64,000 nucleotides of DNA from Erythroxylum novogranatense (GCA_029891385.1 CM057227.1:58777567-58841566); one strand, 5' to 3'. Shown: positions 33,601 through 44,910, numbered from the stretch's first letter. Numbers and translations: made by a program. The notes: generated from the letters alone by a model not told the origin.

Positions 33601-33803
33601 TTTAAACATGATTGTGGATATTATTATAAAGATTGATTGACTTTCATTTTAATTTCTCACTCAAACTCTTCTATTATTTCCATGCACTTATATCCAATTT
33701 ATCATTTAATACAATAATCTCATGATTATTTTGAACCATGTTTAGCATTTAATACTTTGTAAAACTTGTTATTGATTTCACTTATATGAAATTACTTTTA
33801 GCG

Positions 33804-34423
33804 ATGGAAGGTTACGATTCAAATAATCGTGTGGAAATAAATGAAAAAGATAGGGTATTGAATGATACCATATTCTCATTGATGTTTGAAGAAGTGAAGA
33901 AGGGAAATCGAACGAGTAGTACCCTTTTTTAAATCTAGTTGGAATAATATTAAGGCAAGTCTTCAAAAAAATCAATAAGTAGTATACTTGATGTTGAAGA
34001 ATAAGTACAATAGATTAATGGTTAGATTGAAGAATTTCAAGAACTTGCTCAAAGAAACAGGAATCGATTACAACTCCTTTTCCTCTATCTAAGAGAAAGA
34101 AATCTACTAAGAATAAGAAGACAAAGAAGACACATTCTAACATTATAAAATATGTCCTGGTTATAATTGGTAAACAATAAAAAGGAAGAATGATTTGTTT
34201 GAGAAAAAACTGAGTGAAACGTCATCCACTGTAGAGAATAGATCTGAAGCTTCACCGATTAAGCAAGAGTCTAACATAACAATGGCATGTCTAAATTCCT
34301 TAAATGAATTGGGTGTTGAAGGTGTGCAATATGGAAAAAGCTATGAAGGCTTTACACGATTCTCCACTTTATAAGGATATTTTTATGAAGATGGCAGATA
34401 CAAGGAAGTTGGATTGGATTATG
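33804..34423 (+). pseudogene. PIF/Harbinger ORF1, Myb/SANT-like protein (5' part)
   Basis: From MEGYDSNNRVEIN (an AG precedes the ATG, suggesting a 3' splice site) the frame gives LNDTIFSLMFEEVKKGNRTS, the first helix of a Myb/SANT-like domain. After frameshifts come LKNKYNRLMVRLKNFKNLLK and ETGIDY, its third helix region. Near the end come ACLNSLNELGVEGVQYGKA and ALHDSPLYKDIFMKMADTRK, the conserved C-terminal motif of Harbinger-associated Myb-like proteins. The frame breaks at LDWIM, where the SIRE-like copia inserted. These proteins bind the transposon and carry the transposase into the nucleus. Identification is by motif memory. Confidence 0.75.
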
Positions 34424-35717
34424 TGTTAAGTCAAAATGACTTTACATAAATGATTTTGATGAAGTACAAATAATAATGAAAAACAAACGGAAGCAAATGA
34501 AAAACAGACGGAAGCTAAGAAGAAAAGCAGACGGAAGCCAAATTGAAAAGCAGATCGAAGAAAAGCAGACGAATGAAATGCAGACGGAAGCCAAATAGAA
34601 AAAGCAGATGGAAGACAAATTGAAAAACAGACGGAAGCAAATGAAAAGCAGACAGAATCTAAGAAGAAAAGCAGATGAAAGAAAAGCATACGAATGAAAA
34701 GCATATGGAAGAAAAACAAACGAAGAAAAACATAAGAAAGAAAAGCAGACGGAAGACAAATTGAAAAACAGATGGAAGCAAATGAAAAGCAGATGAAAGA
34801 AAAGCAGACGATTGAAAAGCAGACGGAAGAAAAAGCAGACGAAAGAAAAGCAGACGGAAGAAAAACAGAAGGAAGAAAAAGTAGACGAAAGAAAAGTAGA
34901 CGGAAGAAAAAGCAGACGAAGAAAAAGCAAACGAAAGAAAAGCAGACGGAAGAAAAACAACCGAAGAAAAGCAGACGAAAGAAAAGTAGACGAAAGAAAG
35001 CAGACGAAAGAAAAGCAGACGGAGAAAAGTAGACAGAAGCAAACCATGTCAGATCAAGAATCATTTTGAGTTAGTTACAGAACTCAACTGAATAACTGTT
35101 TCTTGAAAGAAGCAAGAATCAAGAATCAAGAAGTAGTTGAAGACGAAGAATATAAACATGAGTCGGAGTCGAAGATTAAAATGTTACATACATGAATTGC
35201 CAAAGTTACAAAAGTTAGCAATACTTGAGAGAAACTATTGTGCGAAAAATCTAGAGCTATTTTTCTGTAACAAAGCTCGAAAAACCTTTCAGATTGAAAG
35301 TAGTAAAGATAGCCTGCAGAGGCTAAGTGTGAAAGAATACTGACTGTAAGAGAACTGAAGAGGCTCAGAGACAAAGAATACTTGTAAAGTTTTAAGAAGA
35401 TAGTGAAATCTTGGAAAGATATCTGAGGACTGGACGTAGCCCACGGTTTGGGGTGAATTAGTATAAAAATCGTTGTGTCAACATCTCTCTACCCTTTATC
35501 TCTCTTATCTTTTAATTTTCGATCTTACTAGTTGTTATACAAGTTTTCGAAAAATAATTTATAACTTTTTTTCAGTAGTTCTTGTGAAAAGAACAAGTTT
35601 CTTTTAACAAAACGTTTTAGAAGGGGCTTAGCGAAAATAAATACACAATTCAACCCCCCCTTCTTGTGCATTTGCATATCGTATAATAAGTCTTGTATTA
35701 ACGTGTGATTCACTTCA
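34424..35717 (+). mobile_element. 5' LTR of SIRE-like copia
   Basis: 1294 bp, from TGTTAAGTCAAAATGAC to GTGTGATTCACTTCA. The first half is mostly a purine-rich array (34478-35040). A C-rich block (AACCCCCCCTTC) lies near 35652. Minus-strand open frames here are artefacts of the 15-bp repeat. Confidence 0.95.
34478..35040. repeat. 15-bp purine-rich tandem array in copia LTR
   Basis: Variants of GRAAGAAAAGCAGAC repeat with a 15-16-bp period, most regularly at 34776-35040 (about 16 units). The left part is looser. The plus strand is almost free of pyrimidines except the GCAGAC core. The same array occurs at 43248-43830. Confidence 0.9.
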
Positions 35718-35719
35718 AT

Positions 35720-35735
35720 TGCTATCAGAGCTTGG
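35720..35735 (+). other. Primer binding site, degenerate initiator-Met type
   Basis: TGCTATCAGAGCTTGG differs at the third base from TGGTATCAGAGCTTGG. It begins three bases after the LTR. Confidence 0.85.
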
Positions 35736-35774
35736 TGTTCAAGAATCACCTTAACAAAGTGTGGATTAAAGATT

Positions 35775-37370
35775 ATGGTAGAATCACATACATACATAGC
35801 GAAAGGTGCCTCAGTCACTAGACCTCCGGCGTTTAACGGAGAAGACTATCACTACTAGAAAGATAGGATACGGTTGTTTATCGAATCTACTCATGTTGAC
35901 CTTTGGGACATAATAGAGAAAGGACCATACACACCAGTGGATGAAGAAGGAAATCTTATTCCACGAATCATATGGACAGCTGATCAAAAGGTGAGATTTC
36001 AACTAAACTCCAAAGCAATGTTCTTCTTGAGTTGTGCCTTAAGCAAAAGTGAGTACGACAAAGTGCACAGATGTGATACTGCGAAAGAGATATGGGATAC
36101 ATTATCCATCACACATGAAGGTATGAATCAAGTTAAAAAATCCAAGATAAGTATTCTTGTGTATCAGTACGAGCTGTTTAAGATGAAAGATGAAGAATCT
36201 ATTGATCAAATGTTTGGAAGATTTCAAATAATTATCAATGGATTAAAAGCTCTTGGAAGAACTTACAACAACCAAGATCACATTCGTAAGATCCTAAGAA
36301 GTCTACCAAAGAGGTGGAGACCAAAAGTGATTGTTGTACAAAAAGCTAAGGATTTAAGCGTATTAAAACTTGACGAACTGCTTGGATCGTTGAAGATACA
36401 TGAAGTTGAGCTCGATGTTGAAGACAAGCCCAGATGGGACAAGGCGATAGCACTAAAGGCCGGACAAAAGAATCATAAGACTCAAAGGAAGAGGAATTCA
36501 TCAAAGGCGCTGAAGATTGAAGAATCAAAGAATGATGATTCCAGTGAGTCAGAACAGGAGTCAAGTGAAGAAGATGACGAGCTATCCTTCATTTCCAAGA
36601 AGATCAGACGGATGTAGAAGAAGAAGTCCAAAGGAAATCAAATCTTCAGAAAGAACGGCAAAGATGATGGGAAGATTGAGAAAACATCCATCATATGCTA
36701 CTAGTGCAACAAACCAGGAAATTACAAGTCCGAGTGTCCAACATTAAAGAAGAAACCAAAGAAGAGTAGAGAAGGCAAGAAAAGCATGATGGCAACCTGG
36801 AAGGATCTAGATTCATCCGAATCAGATACATGCTCCGAGACATTAGAACATGCAAATATATGCCTGGTAGCCGAAGAGGAAAGTGAGGAGGAGGTAACCT
36901 CTATTTATGATGAATTGCAAGATGCATATTCTGAACTACTAGAAGATTCTCATGCTATTCTGAAACAGTACAAATTGTTGAAGAAAAAGTATGTAGAAAA
37001 TCTGAAACATACATAAGAGATAGAAAGAGAGAATACCTGCTTAAAGAAGTAAGTAGAGGAAATCAAGAAAAAGAGAGTCATAGATAGATCTGAAGAGATA
37101 AATCAACTGAAGCTAAGGATCAGTAGTCTTTCAGCTGATCTAGCAACTTTCACTGAAAGTACGAGAAAAATGAATGACATATTAGGAAAGTGTAGACATC
37201 CGAGTGATAAAACTGGATTAGGGTTTACTAAAAATAAGTCTCAACAGAAAAGGAAACCATTCTTTCAGAAAAATAAGTTTCAACAATCACATTTTAATCA
37301 ACAATCTTATCAAATGCATCATTATCATTCTGTGAATTTTGCTAACCCAAAAGGACCCAAGAAAATTTAG
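35775..37370 (+). pseudogene. SIRE-like gag
   Basis: The ATG at 35775 starts MVESHTYIAKGASVTRPPAF and the frame is nearly continuous, broken by TAG at 35856, 36615 and 37368 and others between. Motifs: NGEDYHY; FLSCALSKSEYDKVHRCDTA; AKEIWDTLSITHEGMNQVKK; QIIINGLKALGR; ILRSLPKRW; acidic region; a zinc knuckle near 36700 reading CY, stop, CNKPGNYKSEC, in which the His ligand is Asn; a long coiled-coil-like section (ELLEDSHAILKQYKLLKKKY); and a Gln/His-rich tail. Most stops lie where related elements have Trp (for example KKI-stop-VPK), i.e. TGG to TAG. Gag would form the cytoplasmic particle. Confidence 0.9.
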
Positions 37371-38337
37371 GTACCGAAAAATAAAATAATATATCCTACA
37401 GATATCCTTCCTTAGAAGAGGCAACAAGCACCATTGGTATTTGGACAGTGGATGCTCGCGACACATGATGAGAAGAAGGTCTATGTTTCTAGATCTTCAA
37501 TATAAGAAGGAAAGATCGGTAACTTTTGGAGACAACCAGTAGGGAAAGATAATTGGAATCGGCAAAATAGGTAAAGATTCCTTTGCATGTATTTATAATG
37601 TACTACTTGTTGATGGTCTGAAACACAACTTGATTAGTGTTAGTCAATTGTGTGATTCTGGTTTTGAAGTTATGTTCAATCAAAATCTTTGTGAAGTCAG
37701 AAACAAAGATGGGTCTATATTCTTTTCTGCCAAAAGAAGAAATAATCTTTACAAAATTGATTTAGAAGATTTTCAAAATCAAAATGTTTCGTGTTTTTTA
37801 TCAACTGAAGAAGAAAGACTTATCTGGCATAAAAAGCTAGGTCATGTCAGTTTTAAACATATTTCAAATTTGTTAAAGCATGATTTGGTAAGAGGTTTAC
37901 CAAAAATAAGTTTTGACAAGGATCTCTTTTGTGAAAGTTTTCATAAAGGAAAACAAGTCAAAATATCGTTTTCTTCTAAAAATATTGTAACATCATCGAG
38001 ACCTCTAGAATTATTACATATGGATTTATTTGGTCCAACTAGGACAATAAGTCTTGGCGGAAAGAAATATGGACTTGTTATTGTTGATGACTTTACTAGA
38101 TTTTGTTGGATATTATTTTTGTCACACAAAGATGAGTCTTTTAAGTATTTTAGAACCCTTTCCAAAAAGTTACATAATGAAAAAGGAATGTCGATAGCCA
38201 GTACTAGGAGTGATCATGGTGGAGAATTTGAGAATGAAAAGTTTAGAATATTCTGTGAGGAGAATGGAAATTTATATAATTTTTCTGCTCCTAGGACTCC
38301 ACAGCAAAATGGAGTTGTTGAAAGGAAGAACAGGTGA
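37371..38337 (+). pseudogene. SIRE-like pol: protease and integrase N-terminal half
   Basis: The protease motif YLDSGCSRHM is readable near 37435-37465 and the frame continues through TFGDN to a TAG at 37540. From 37570 it is open: GIGKIGKDSF, LLVDGLKHNLISVSQLCDSG, LIWHKKLGHVSFKHIS with the HHCC histidines, CESFHKGKQ where the second Cys of the CxxC is Phe, LLHMDLFGPTR with catalytic Asp one, STRSDHGGEFENEK with Asp two, and APRTPQQNGVVERKNR with Glu. A single-base deletion at about 38335 shifts into the next frame. Apart from the zinc-site change, the DDE triad is complete. Confidence 0.9.
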
Positions 38338-40494
38338 TTCAAGAGATGGCAAGGACTATATTGTGTGAGATGAATCTTCCTAAATACTTCTGGGAAGAAG
38401 CTGTGAATACAGCATGTTACATTCAGAATAGAATATTGTTGCGACCCTTGTTGAAGAAAACTCCTTATGAGTTATGGAATGGAAGGAGACCAAATATATC
38501 TTACTTTCATCCATTCGGTTGCAAGTGCTCTATTCTGAATACAAAGGAAATGCTGGAAAAATTCGATTCAAAGATCTATTTAGGAATTTTTCTAGGCTAC
38601 TCATTATCATCAAAGGCTTTTAGGGTTTATAATCTTACCTCGAAGACTGTTGAGGAGACTATTCATGTCAAGTTTGATAATAGGTTCCAACCAAGTAAGG
38701 AAGATGATATGGATAGAGAAATCCCTTCAATGCCCTTAGGTGATATTAAAGAAGCTTCATCATCAGAAACTCAATTAGACAAGATTGAGGATATTCCAGA
38801 GACTCTTGGGTTAAAAAGAGATTGGAGATATAAGAGTTCTCATCCAGAAGAGTTAATCATAAGAGAGACCTCAGAAGGAGTCCGAACAAGGTCAAAATTC
38901 AGAAGAGAAGCTAATGCAACATTTGTATCTGAAATAGAGCCTAAGAAGATTGAGGAAGCTCTTCAAGATGAAGCATGGATTTTAGTTATGAAAGAGGAGC
39001 TGAACCAATTTACTAGGAATAAAGTTTGGTCCTTGGTTCCTAAACCCTTGAAGAAATCCATCATAGGAACTAGGTGGGTTTTTAAGAATAAGTTAGACGA
39101 ATCAGGAAGAGTAAGTCAGAATAAAGCAAGATTAGTAGCACAAGGCTATAATCAGCAAGAAGGAATAGACTATAATGAGACGTATGCTCCAGTAGCAAGA
39201 CTTGAAGCTATTAGGATACTGCTTGCATATGCTATTTGTCATTATATCAAGCTTTTTCAAATTGATGTGAAAAATGCATTTTTGAATGGTTTTATAGACG
39301 AAGAAGTGTATGTTAGGCAACCTCCTGGTTTTAAGGATGTTAAATATCTAGATGATGTCTATAGACTTCATAAGGATTTGTATGGCTTGAAGCAAGCTCC
39401 AAGAGCTTGGTATGATCGTCTAAGTACTTTTCTTATTGAGAGTGGGATTAGTAGAGGTCAGGTAGATAAGACATTCTTTAGGAAGAATTATGAGAATGTT
39501 TTTATTTTAGTTCAAATTTATGTTGATGATATTATTTTTGGTGCTACTTCAAAAAGCTTGTGCATGAGTTTTGAGAATTTGATGAAAAATGAGTTTGAGA
39601 TGAGTATGATGGGAAAGTTAAAGTTCTTTCTTGGGTTGCAAGTTAAGCAAACCAAAGAAAAGATCTTTATCCATCAACAAAAATATGTGAAAGAATTGTT
39701 TTCTAAGTTTGATATGAAAAAAGTGAAACCTATGGCAACTCCGATGCATCCTTCGAACCTTTTGTCAAAAGACGAAGCTGGTAAGAAGGTCGATCAAACC
39801 TTGTATAGAGGGATGATTGATTCTTTGTTTTATCTTACAGCAAGCAGACCTGACATACTGTTCAGTGTATGCTTGTGTGCAAGGTTTCAGGCCGATCCTA
39901 GAGAGTCTCATTACATTGTTGTTAAAAGAATTATGAGATATCTCGCAGGTACTACTGATCTTTGCTTAATGTATAAGAAAGGTAAAGATTTCAGGTTGAT
40001 TGGATATTGCGATGCGAACTATGTCGGAGATAGAATTGATAGGAAGCGTACGAGTGGAGGCTGTCACTTTCTTGACTCAAACCTAGTTTCCTGGTCAAGT
40101 AAGAGAAAAAATTCAATTGCCCTATCAACTGCCGCAGCCGAGTACATGTCTGCCGCAAGTTGCTATTCATAAACATTGTGGATCAAATATCAACTAGAAG
40201 ATTACTCAGTACACGAGGAGGAGATCCCAATCTTTTGCGACAACACTAGCACCATCAGCTTGTCAAAAAATCCAATTTAGCATTCGAGAGTAAAGCATAT
40301 CGAAGTCAGACATCATTTCATGTGGGACTACATCCAGAGAAGGATTGTGAGTCTTCAGTTTACAGAGACAAAGTTTCAATGGGCGGACATCTTCACTAAA
40401 CCACTTAGTGAAGAACAATTCAAGGAAATCAGACGAAATCTCAACATGGTGATGTTAAGTGATCAACCATCTAACACGTCACAGCCAAGATAAA
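38334..40494 (+). pseudogene. SIRE-like pol: integrase C-terminus, reverse transcriptase, RNase H
   Basis: A 612-residue open frame (38334-40172) carries FWEEAVNTACYIQNRI, FHPFGCKCSILN, the IN-RT linker, VWSLVPKPLKKSIIGTRWVF, FQIDVKNAFLNGFIDEEVYV, YGLKQAPRAWYDRL, the catalytic box VQIYVDDIIFGATSKSL (intact YVDD), FFLGLQVKQ, LYRGMIDSLFYLTASRPDIL and RKRTSGGCHFL. After TAA at 40170-40172 (CAA to TAA would restore Gln) RNase H continues to about 40490: IPIFCDNTSTISLSKNPI, TAG, HSRVKHIEVRHHFM, ADIFTKPLSEEQF. The RT and RNase H catalytic residues are all present; only three point lesions separate the parts. Confidence 0.95.
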
Positions 40495-40736
40495 AGGTCG
40501 TCAAAGTTAAAGACGTTAGTAACAGTGAGTTACAGCTGGTAACTTCTCTCACAAGGAAGTTTTGGAGGTAAAGTCTCAGAGCCTTGAGAACTTCACCTAT
40601 TCTAGAACACTCCTGAAAAGACCTTTCTAGTATTCTCATCACAAAAACCTTTCAGCTCTCTCAAATCTCTGCAACCGAGTTTACCTTTAGAAGAACAAAT
40701 CAATGAAATCAGCATTCTTACTCATCGAAGAATCAA

Positions 40737-41711
40737 ATGGAGCAAGCAATGATTTTCGGAAGACATGTTGATTTTGAATCTTTGAGGAACAACGACATGG
40801 ATATCGAACCGGAGATAGTAACAGTAGGATGGAGGAAGTTCTTCCAGGTGCAAGAAATCGTATATCAAAATGAAGTATATGATTTCTGGAAGAATGTGGA
40901 GCTAGTAGACAATACTATTGTTTCTACAGTTGATAGATTGTCTATTATTTTGACAACTGAGTTGATTGAGAAGGTGATTGAATGTCCATCTGTTGGAGAA
41001 AAGCTAACAAGTAAAGCCAGATGGATGACGAAAGTCAGTGTTAAGGAAGAGGAAGTCAATCGACAGTTATATGGAGACAACGACCCTACGAAGAGGAAGA
41101 CCTCAAGTCTGGTGCCGAAGGCTAGGGTTCTACATGCAATACTGTTCAATTGCATCTTACTGAGAGTAGGTTCAAGGCATTTGGTGACAACATTGGATGA
41201 ACAATGCCTATTCTACCTACTAAATCGCCAACCCATAGATCTACCATTTCTGATTTTTCAGTATATGGTTAAGGTGATGAAAGATACAAACAGTTATCCT
41301 TATGGGATGTTGCTAACAAGGATATTCAGGGAGTCTGGAGTCCTTCTTGACAGAGGAAATAGAGTTAAGATGAATGTCAAGAGTGTTATCAACTCAGGAA
41401 CTGTGGAGAAAATGGGTTTGAAGAATTTGGAAAGAGTAGAAGAAGATTATGAGATTAAAGCAAGAACTGAGGGGGAGTGTACAAAGAAGAAATCTCCTAC
41501 TAGAAGTTCTAAATCTCAATCAAGTACAAACATACCCATGATTGATAGGAGGAAATCATCAGAAGAAATTTGGAAAGAAAAGATGATTTTTCAAAAAGAA
41601 AGTAGCCGAGTACGGAGTAAAGACAAAGGTGCTATGAAGAGAAAAGGGGAGACACTTCTGAATGAAATTTTGAAGAATGCAAAAAGATCACCTAAAGTTC
41701 GAACCTTGTGA
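40737..41711 (+). CDS. Post-pol ORF of SIRE-like element, putative plant transposon-protein domain
   Basis: The 324-residue open frame starts MEQAMIFGRHVDFESLRNND 240 bases after the end of pol. The central part, ARVLHAILFNCILLRVG, LDEQCLFYLLNRQPIDLPF and IFQYMVKVMKDTNSYPYGML, resembles the domain annotated in many plant proteins as putative plant transposon protein, often linked to retrotransposons. The C-terminal third is Lys/Ser-rich and basic. I see no signal peptide or convincing membrane segment, so an envelope role is not supported here. Function unknown; it is probably the first part of a longer ORF continuing in the frames at 42003 and 42419. Confidence 0.7.
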   Translation: MEQAMIFGRHVDFESLRNNDMDIEPEIVTVGWRKFFQVQEIVYQNEVYDFWKNVELVDNTIVSTVDRLSIILTTELIEKVIECPSVGEKLTSKARWMTKVSVKEEEVNRQLYGDNDPTKRKTSSLVPKARVLHAILFNCILLRVGSRHLVTTLDEQCLFYLLNRQPIDLPFLIFQYMVKVMKDTNSYPYGMLLTRIFRESGVLLDRGNRVKMNVKSVINSGTVEKMGLKNLERVEEDYEIKARTEGECTKKKSPTRSSKSQSSTNIPMIDRRKSSEEIWKEKMIFQKESSRVRSKDKGAMKRKGETLLNEILKNAKRSPKVRTL

Positions 41712-42002
41712 CAATAAGAAGAAAAGAGGTCCAGAGAACTAATTTAGGCAGAAGTCTCTGAGACAGGCAAACCGAAGGCTACAAGATCTCTAGTCTCTAT
41801 CTTAAAGGAAGACATAACCAAACAGGCTAAAGAGACTGAGAGAAAAAGAAAATTGGAGTTTGGGAAGAAGAAACCATAACCTCAAAAGACTCCAAGACTG
41901 ATTGAGGCGGAAAGGAAGACTGAGAAAGTTAGTCAGAAGAAAGCTATTCCGACTAACATTCAACAGAAGAAGGCTATTCCTACTGCAGCAGAAGTTAGTC
42001 AG

Positions 42003-42988
42003 ATGAAGAGTACTCTTGCTGCTGAGGAACTCAGTCTGGTACAGTATACTCCTATTGATGCTCAACAGGAAGAATCAATAGAACTTAGTTTGGTGCAGTA
42101 TAACTCTTCTCAACTTCTAAGAAAAGAAGATTTGAGAGTCAGAGTAATTGAAGAGGTTCAACCTGTGAATAAGAGGAGTACCTCAATCATCTTCAGGGAT
42201 ATTTCAAAAAGGTCAGTAAAGGCATACTTACAATCTATTCCGATAAATAGTTGTACATGGCATTTGTTGAATGAAGATGAGAGGAGTTTTTATGAAGCCT
42301 TGAGGTATGCAGCAACAAAACTATACTTAGAAAAATGACAAGCCAACCGTACACTATTTACCCAGTTACAAAGCAAACTGTGATAAAGGTTGTACCTAGT
42401 CTTTAACCACGGAATCCTATGGAGCGAAATAAGGGGAAGCAGAAACTATACCCAGAAGGGGTGATAGATGATCGGTCAGCAGATCAAATTACAGAACAAG
42501 TGCGAAGAATAGATGAAACATGTTCTGTAGAGAAGACTATGACAGGACCTTACATTTCAAGAGCTAGTGGTAGTTCAACAACCAAAGATGAACACTGTCC
42601 AGTGAGGGGAAAATTTACAAAAGGGACGTTCACTGAATCCCTTGTGCAGACAATTATGCGTATTAGGCCACTATCTAATACATCTTCGATTGAAGAAGAA
42701 GTTCTACCCTTGCGTGGAAGACAAGTGTTAAGACTACCAGCTCCTAATGACTTAGATCTTCCTGAACTCAACCTACCTGTTCAACCTCCTACCCTAGAGA
42801 TCATTGAAGACTATGTTCTATCTTCAGATGCATATGTCACTATAATTGCTTTTGAAGAAGAACAACCGAGGAATGATGACCGACCAACCTCCTCTTTTGA
42901 CTTACAAGCAGAGGTTATTCAACTACGCAGAGAAGTCAAGGAAATAAAGGAGATGTTAAAAAAATTATTGAAGCATCATCGGTCCTAA
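42003..42988 (+). pseudogene. Post-pol ORF, C-terminal part with coiled coil
   Basis: Two open frames (42003-42338, 111 aa; 42419-42988, 189 aa) continue the post-pol region after a degenerate stretch at 41712-42002. The first has repeated ELSLVQY units, the second proline-rich LPAPNDLDLPELNLPVQPPT and a C-terminal heptad run LQAEVIQLRREVKEIKEMLK. A coiled coil near the C-terminus is also known from the SIRE1 env-like ORF, but nothing here proves relatedness. Stops between the frames make it a broken gene. Confidence 0.6.
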
Positions 42989-43201
42989 TCAATTTTTATT
43001 AATAACAAATAGGGGGAGAAACGAAAGGGGGAGAAGAAAATTTTTGAAGAAGAAGAAAAAGATAGGGGGAGGAAGAGTAAGCAGAAAATGAAGAACTAGA
43101 AGATGAAGCGAAGATATGTTCTTATTTTCTCATCTGTACATTTTTTTACAGTTTTTCATCTTACTTGTATGATTATTTGTTATCATAAAAAAGCGGGAGA
43201 T
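42989..43201 (+). other. SIRE-like 3' leader and polypurine tract
   Basis: Non-coding and purine-rich, with several AGGGGGAGAA runs (43010-43075), which may serve as extra priming tracts. The PPT proper is TAAAAAAGCGGGAGAT directly before the LTR. Confidence 0.75.
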
Positions 43202-44508
43202 TGTTAAGTCAAAATGACTTTACATAAATGATTTTGATGAAGTACAAATAATAATGAAAAACAGACGGAAGCAAATGAAAAGCAGACGGAAGCTAAGAAG
43301 AAAAGCAGATGGAAGCCAAATTGAAAAGCAAACCGAAGAAAAGCAGACGAATGAAAAGAAGACGGAAGCCAAATAGAAAAAATAGACGGGAGACAAATTG
43401 AAAAACATACGGAGGCAAATGAAAAGCATACAAAAGTTAAGAAGAAAAGCAGACGAAAGAAAAGCAGACGAATAAAAAGCAGACGGAAGAAAATAGACGA
43501 AGAAAAACAGACGAAAGAAAAGCAAAAGGAAGACAAATTGAAAAACAGAAGGAAGCAAATGAAAAGCAGACGGAAGCTAAGAAGAAAAGCAGACGAAAGA
43601 AAAGCAAACGAGTGAAAAGCGAGGCGAAAAGCATAAAAAAAAGCGATGAAGAAAAGCGAGATGGAAGAAAAGCGAGCGAAAGAAAAGCGATTTAAAGAAA
43701 AATAGACGAAGGAAAAGCAGACGAAAGAAAAGCAGACGGAAGAAAAACAAAAGAAGAAAAGCAAACGAAAGAAAAGCATACGAAAGAAAGCAGACGGAAA
43801 AAAAGCAGACGAAGAAAAGCAGATGGAAGCAAACCACGTCAGATCAAGAATCAGTTTGAGTTAGTTACAGAACTTAACTGAATAACCGTTTCTTGAAAAA
43901 AGCAAGAATCAAGAATCAAGAAGCAGTTGAAGACGAAGACTATAAGTATGAGTCTGAGTCGAAGATTAAAAAGTTACGTACATAAATTGCCAAAGTTACA
44001 AAAGTTAGCAATACTTGAGAGAAACTATTATACGAAAAATCTAGAGCTATTTTTTGTAACAAAGCTCGAAAAACCTTTCAGATTGAAAGTAGTATAGATA
44101 GCCTGCAGAGGCTAAGTGTGAAAGAATATTGACTGTAAGAGACCTGAAGAGGCTCAGAGACAAAGAATACTTGTAAAGTTTTGAGAAGATAGTGAAATCT
44201 CAGAAAGATATCTGAGGACTGGACGTAGCCTACGGTTTGGGGTCAATCAGTATAAAAATCACTGTGTCAACATCTCTCTACCATTTATCTCTCTTATCTT
44301 TTAATTTTTGATCTTACTAGTTGTTATACAAGTTTTCGAAAAATACTTTATAACTTTAGTTTTCAGTAGTTCTTGTGAAAAGAACAAGTTTCTTTTAACA
44401 AAACGTTTTACAAGGGGCTTAACGAAAATAAATACACAATTCAACCCCCCCTTCTTGTGCATTTGCATATCGTATAATAAATCTTGTATTAACATGTGAT
44501 TCACTTCA
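43202..44508 (+). mobile_element. 3' LTR of SIRE-like copia
   Basis: 1307 bp, TGTTAAGTCAAAATGAC to TGATTCACTTCA, nearly identical to the 5' LTR outside the 15-bp array. In the array (43248-43830) the copies differ by unit gains and losses as well as substitutions. The TTATG target duplication follows. Confidence 0.95.
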
Positions 44509-44522
44509 TTATGTCACTTTAG
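44509..44522 (+). pseudogene. PIF/Harbinger ORF1, last codons after copia insertion
   Basis: The second TTATG copy is followed by TCACTTTAG. Read across the insertion, LDWIM continues as SL and a stop. The copia therefore entered about three codons before the natural end of ORF1. Confidence 0.75.
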
Positions 44523-44910
44523 TTATATTTTCATATTATTACATATTGAATTCTTATTAATTTGACAATTCTATAATAAACACTATTTCATAGTTTGAAC
44601 ATTTTAAGTTTGTACTTTGTATGAATGTTTGACTTAATGTTAAGTATATATTTAGTACAAATATTTTAAGTCTATATTTTATATGAATATTTTGTCTATA
44701 TTTGAACATTTTGATTAAATGTTTTATTAATTATTTAACATTGAAATTGTAGATAGATGGTTTCCTTATCGATTTGAATTAGTTTCTAATGATAAACCAA
44801 ATAAGGTAATCATTATTTTTCTAGCTAGGGGAGAGAGCAAATATTTTCATTTACAAAAATAACCATATAAAACTTCTGCTCTATCAGGTCATGATTGGAT
44901 CTTATAACTC
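44523..44910 (+). other. Harbinger intergenic spacer
   Basis: AT-rich, no gene. It separates the Myb-like ORF from the transposase in the same orientation. The end of it may include the transposase 5' leader. Confidence 0.5.

Larger units (their letters stand above)
34424..44508 (+). mobile_element. SIRE/Maximus-like Ty1/copia retrotransposon, complete ends
   Basis: 10,085 bp with two LTRs (34424-35717, 43202-44508) and a perfect five-base target duplication TTATG (34419-34423 and 44509-44513). Order: PBS, gag, protease, integrase, RT, RNase H, then an extra 2.3-kb post-pol coding region, PPT, LTR. The extra region after pol is the hallmark of the SIRE lineage. All genes carry point stops or single-base indels, so it is an intact but dead copy. 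It inserted into a Harbinger ORF. Confidence 0.95.

Noticed and set aside
34426..35064. Long Phe/Leu/Ser-rich minus-strand frames (also 43204-43837)
   Set aside because: They arise because the 15-bp purine-rich repeat is a multiple of three and lacks stops on that strand. They lie in both LTR copies and have no family motif.
40737..42988. Retroviral-type envelope gene
   Set aside because: Position fits an env-like ORF of SIRE elements, but I see no signal peptide, cleavage site or membrane anchor.
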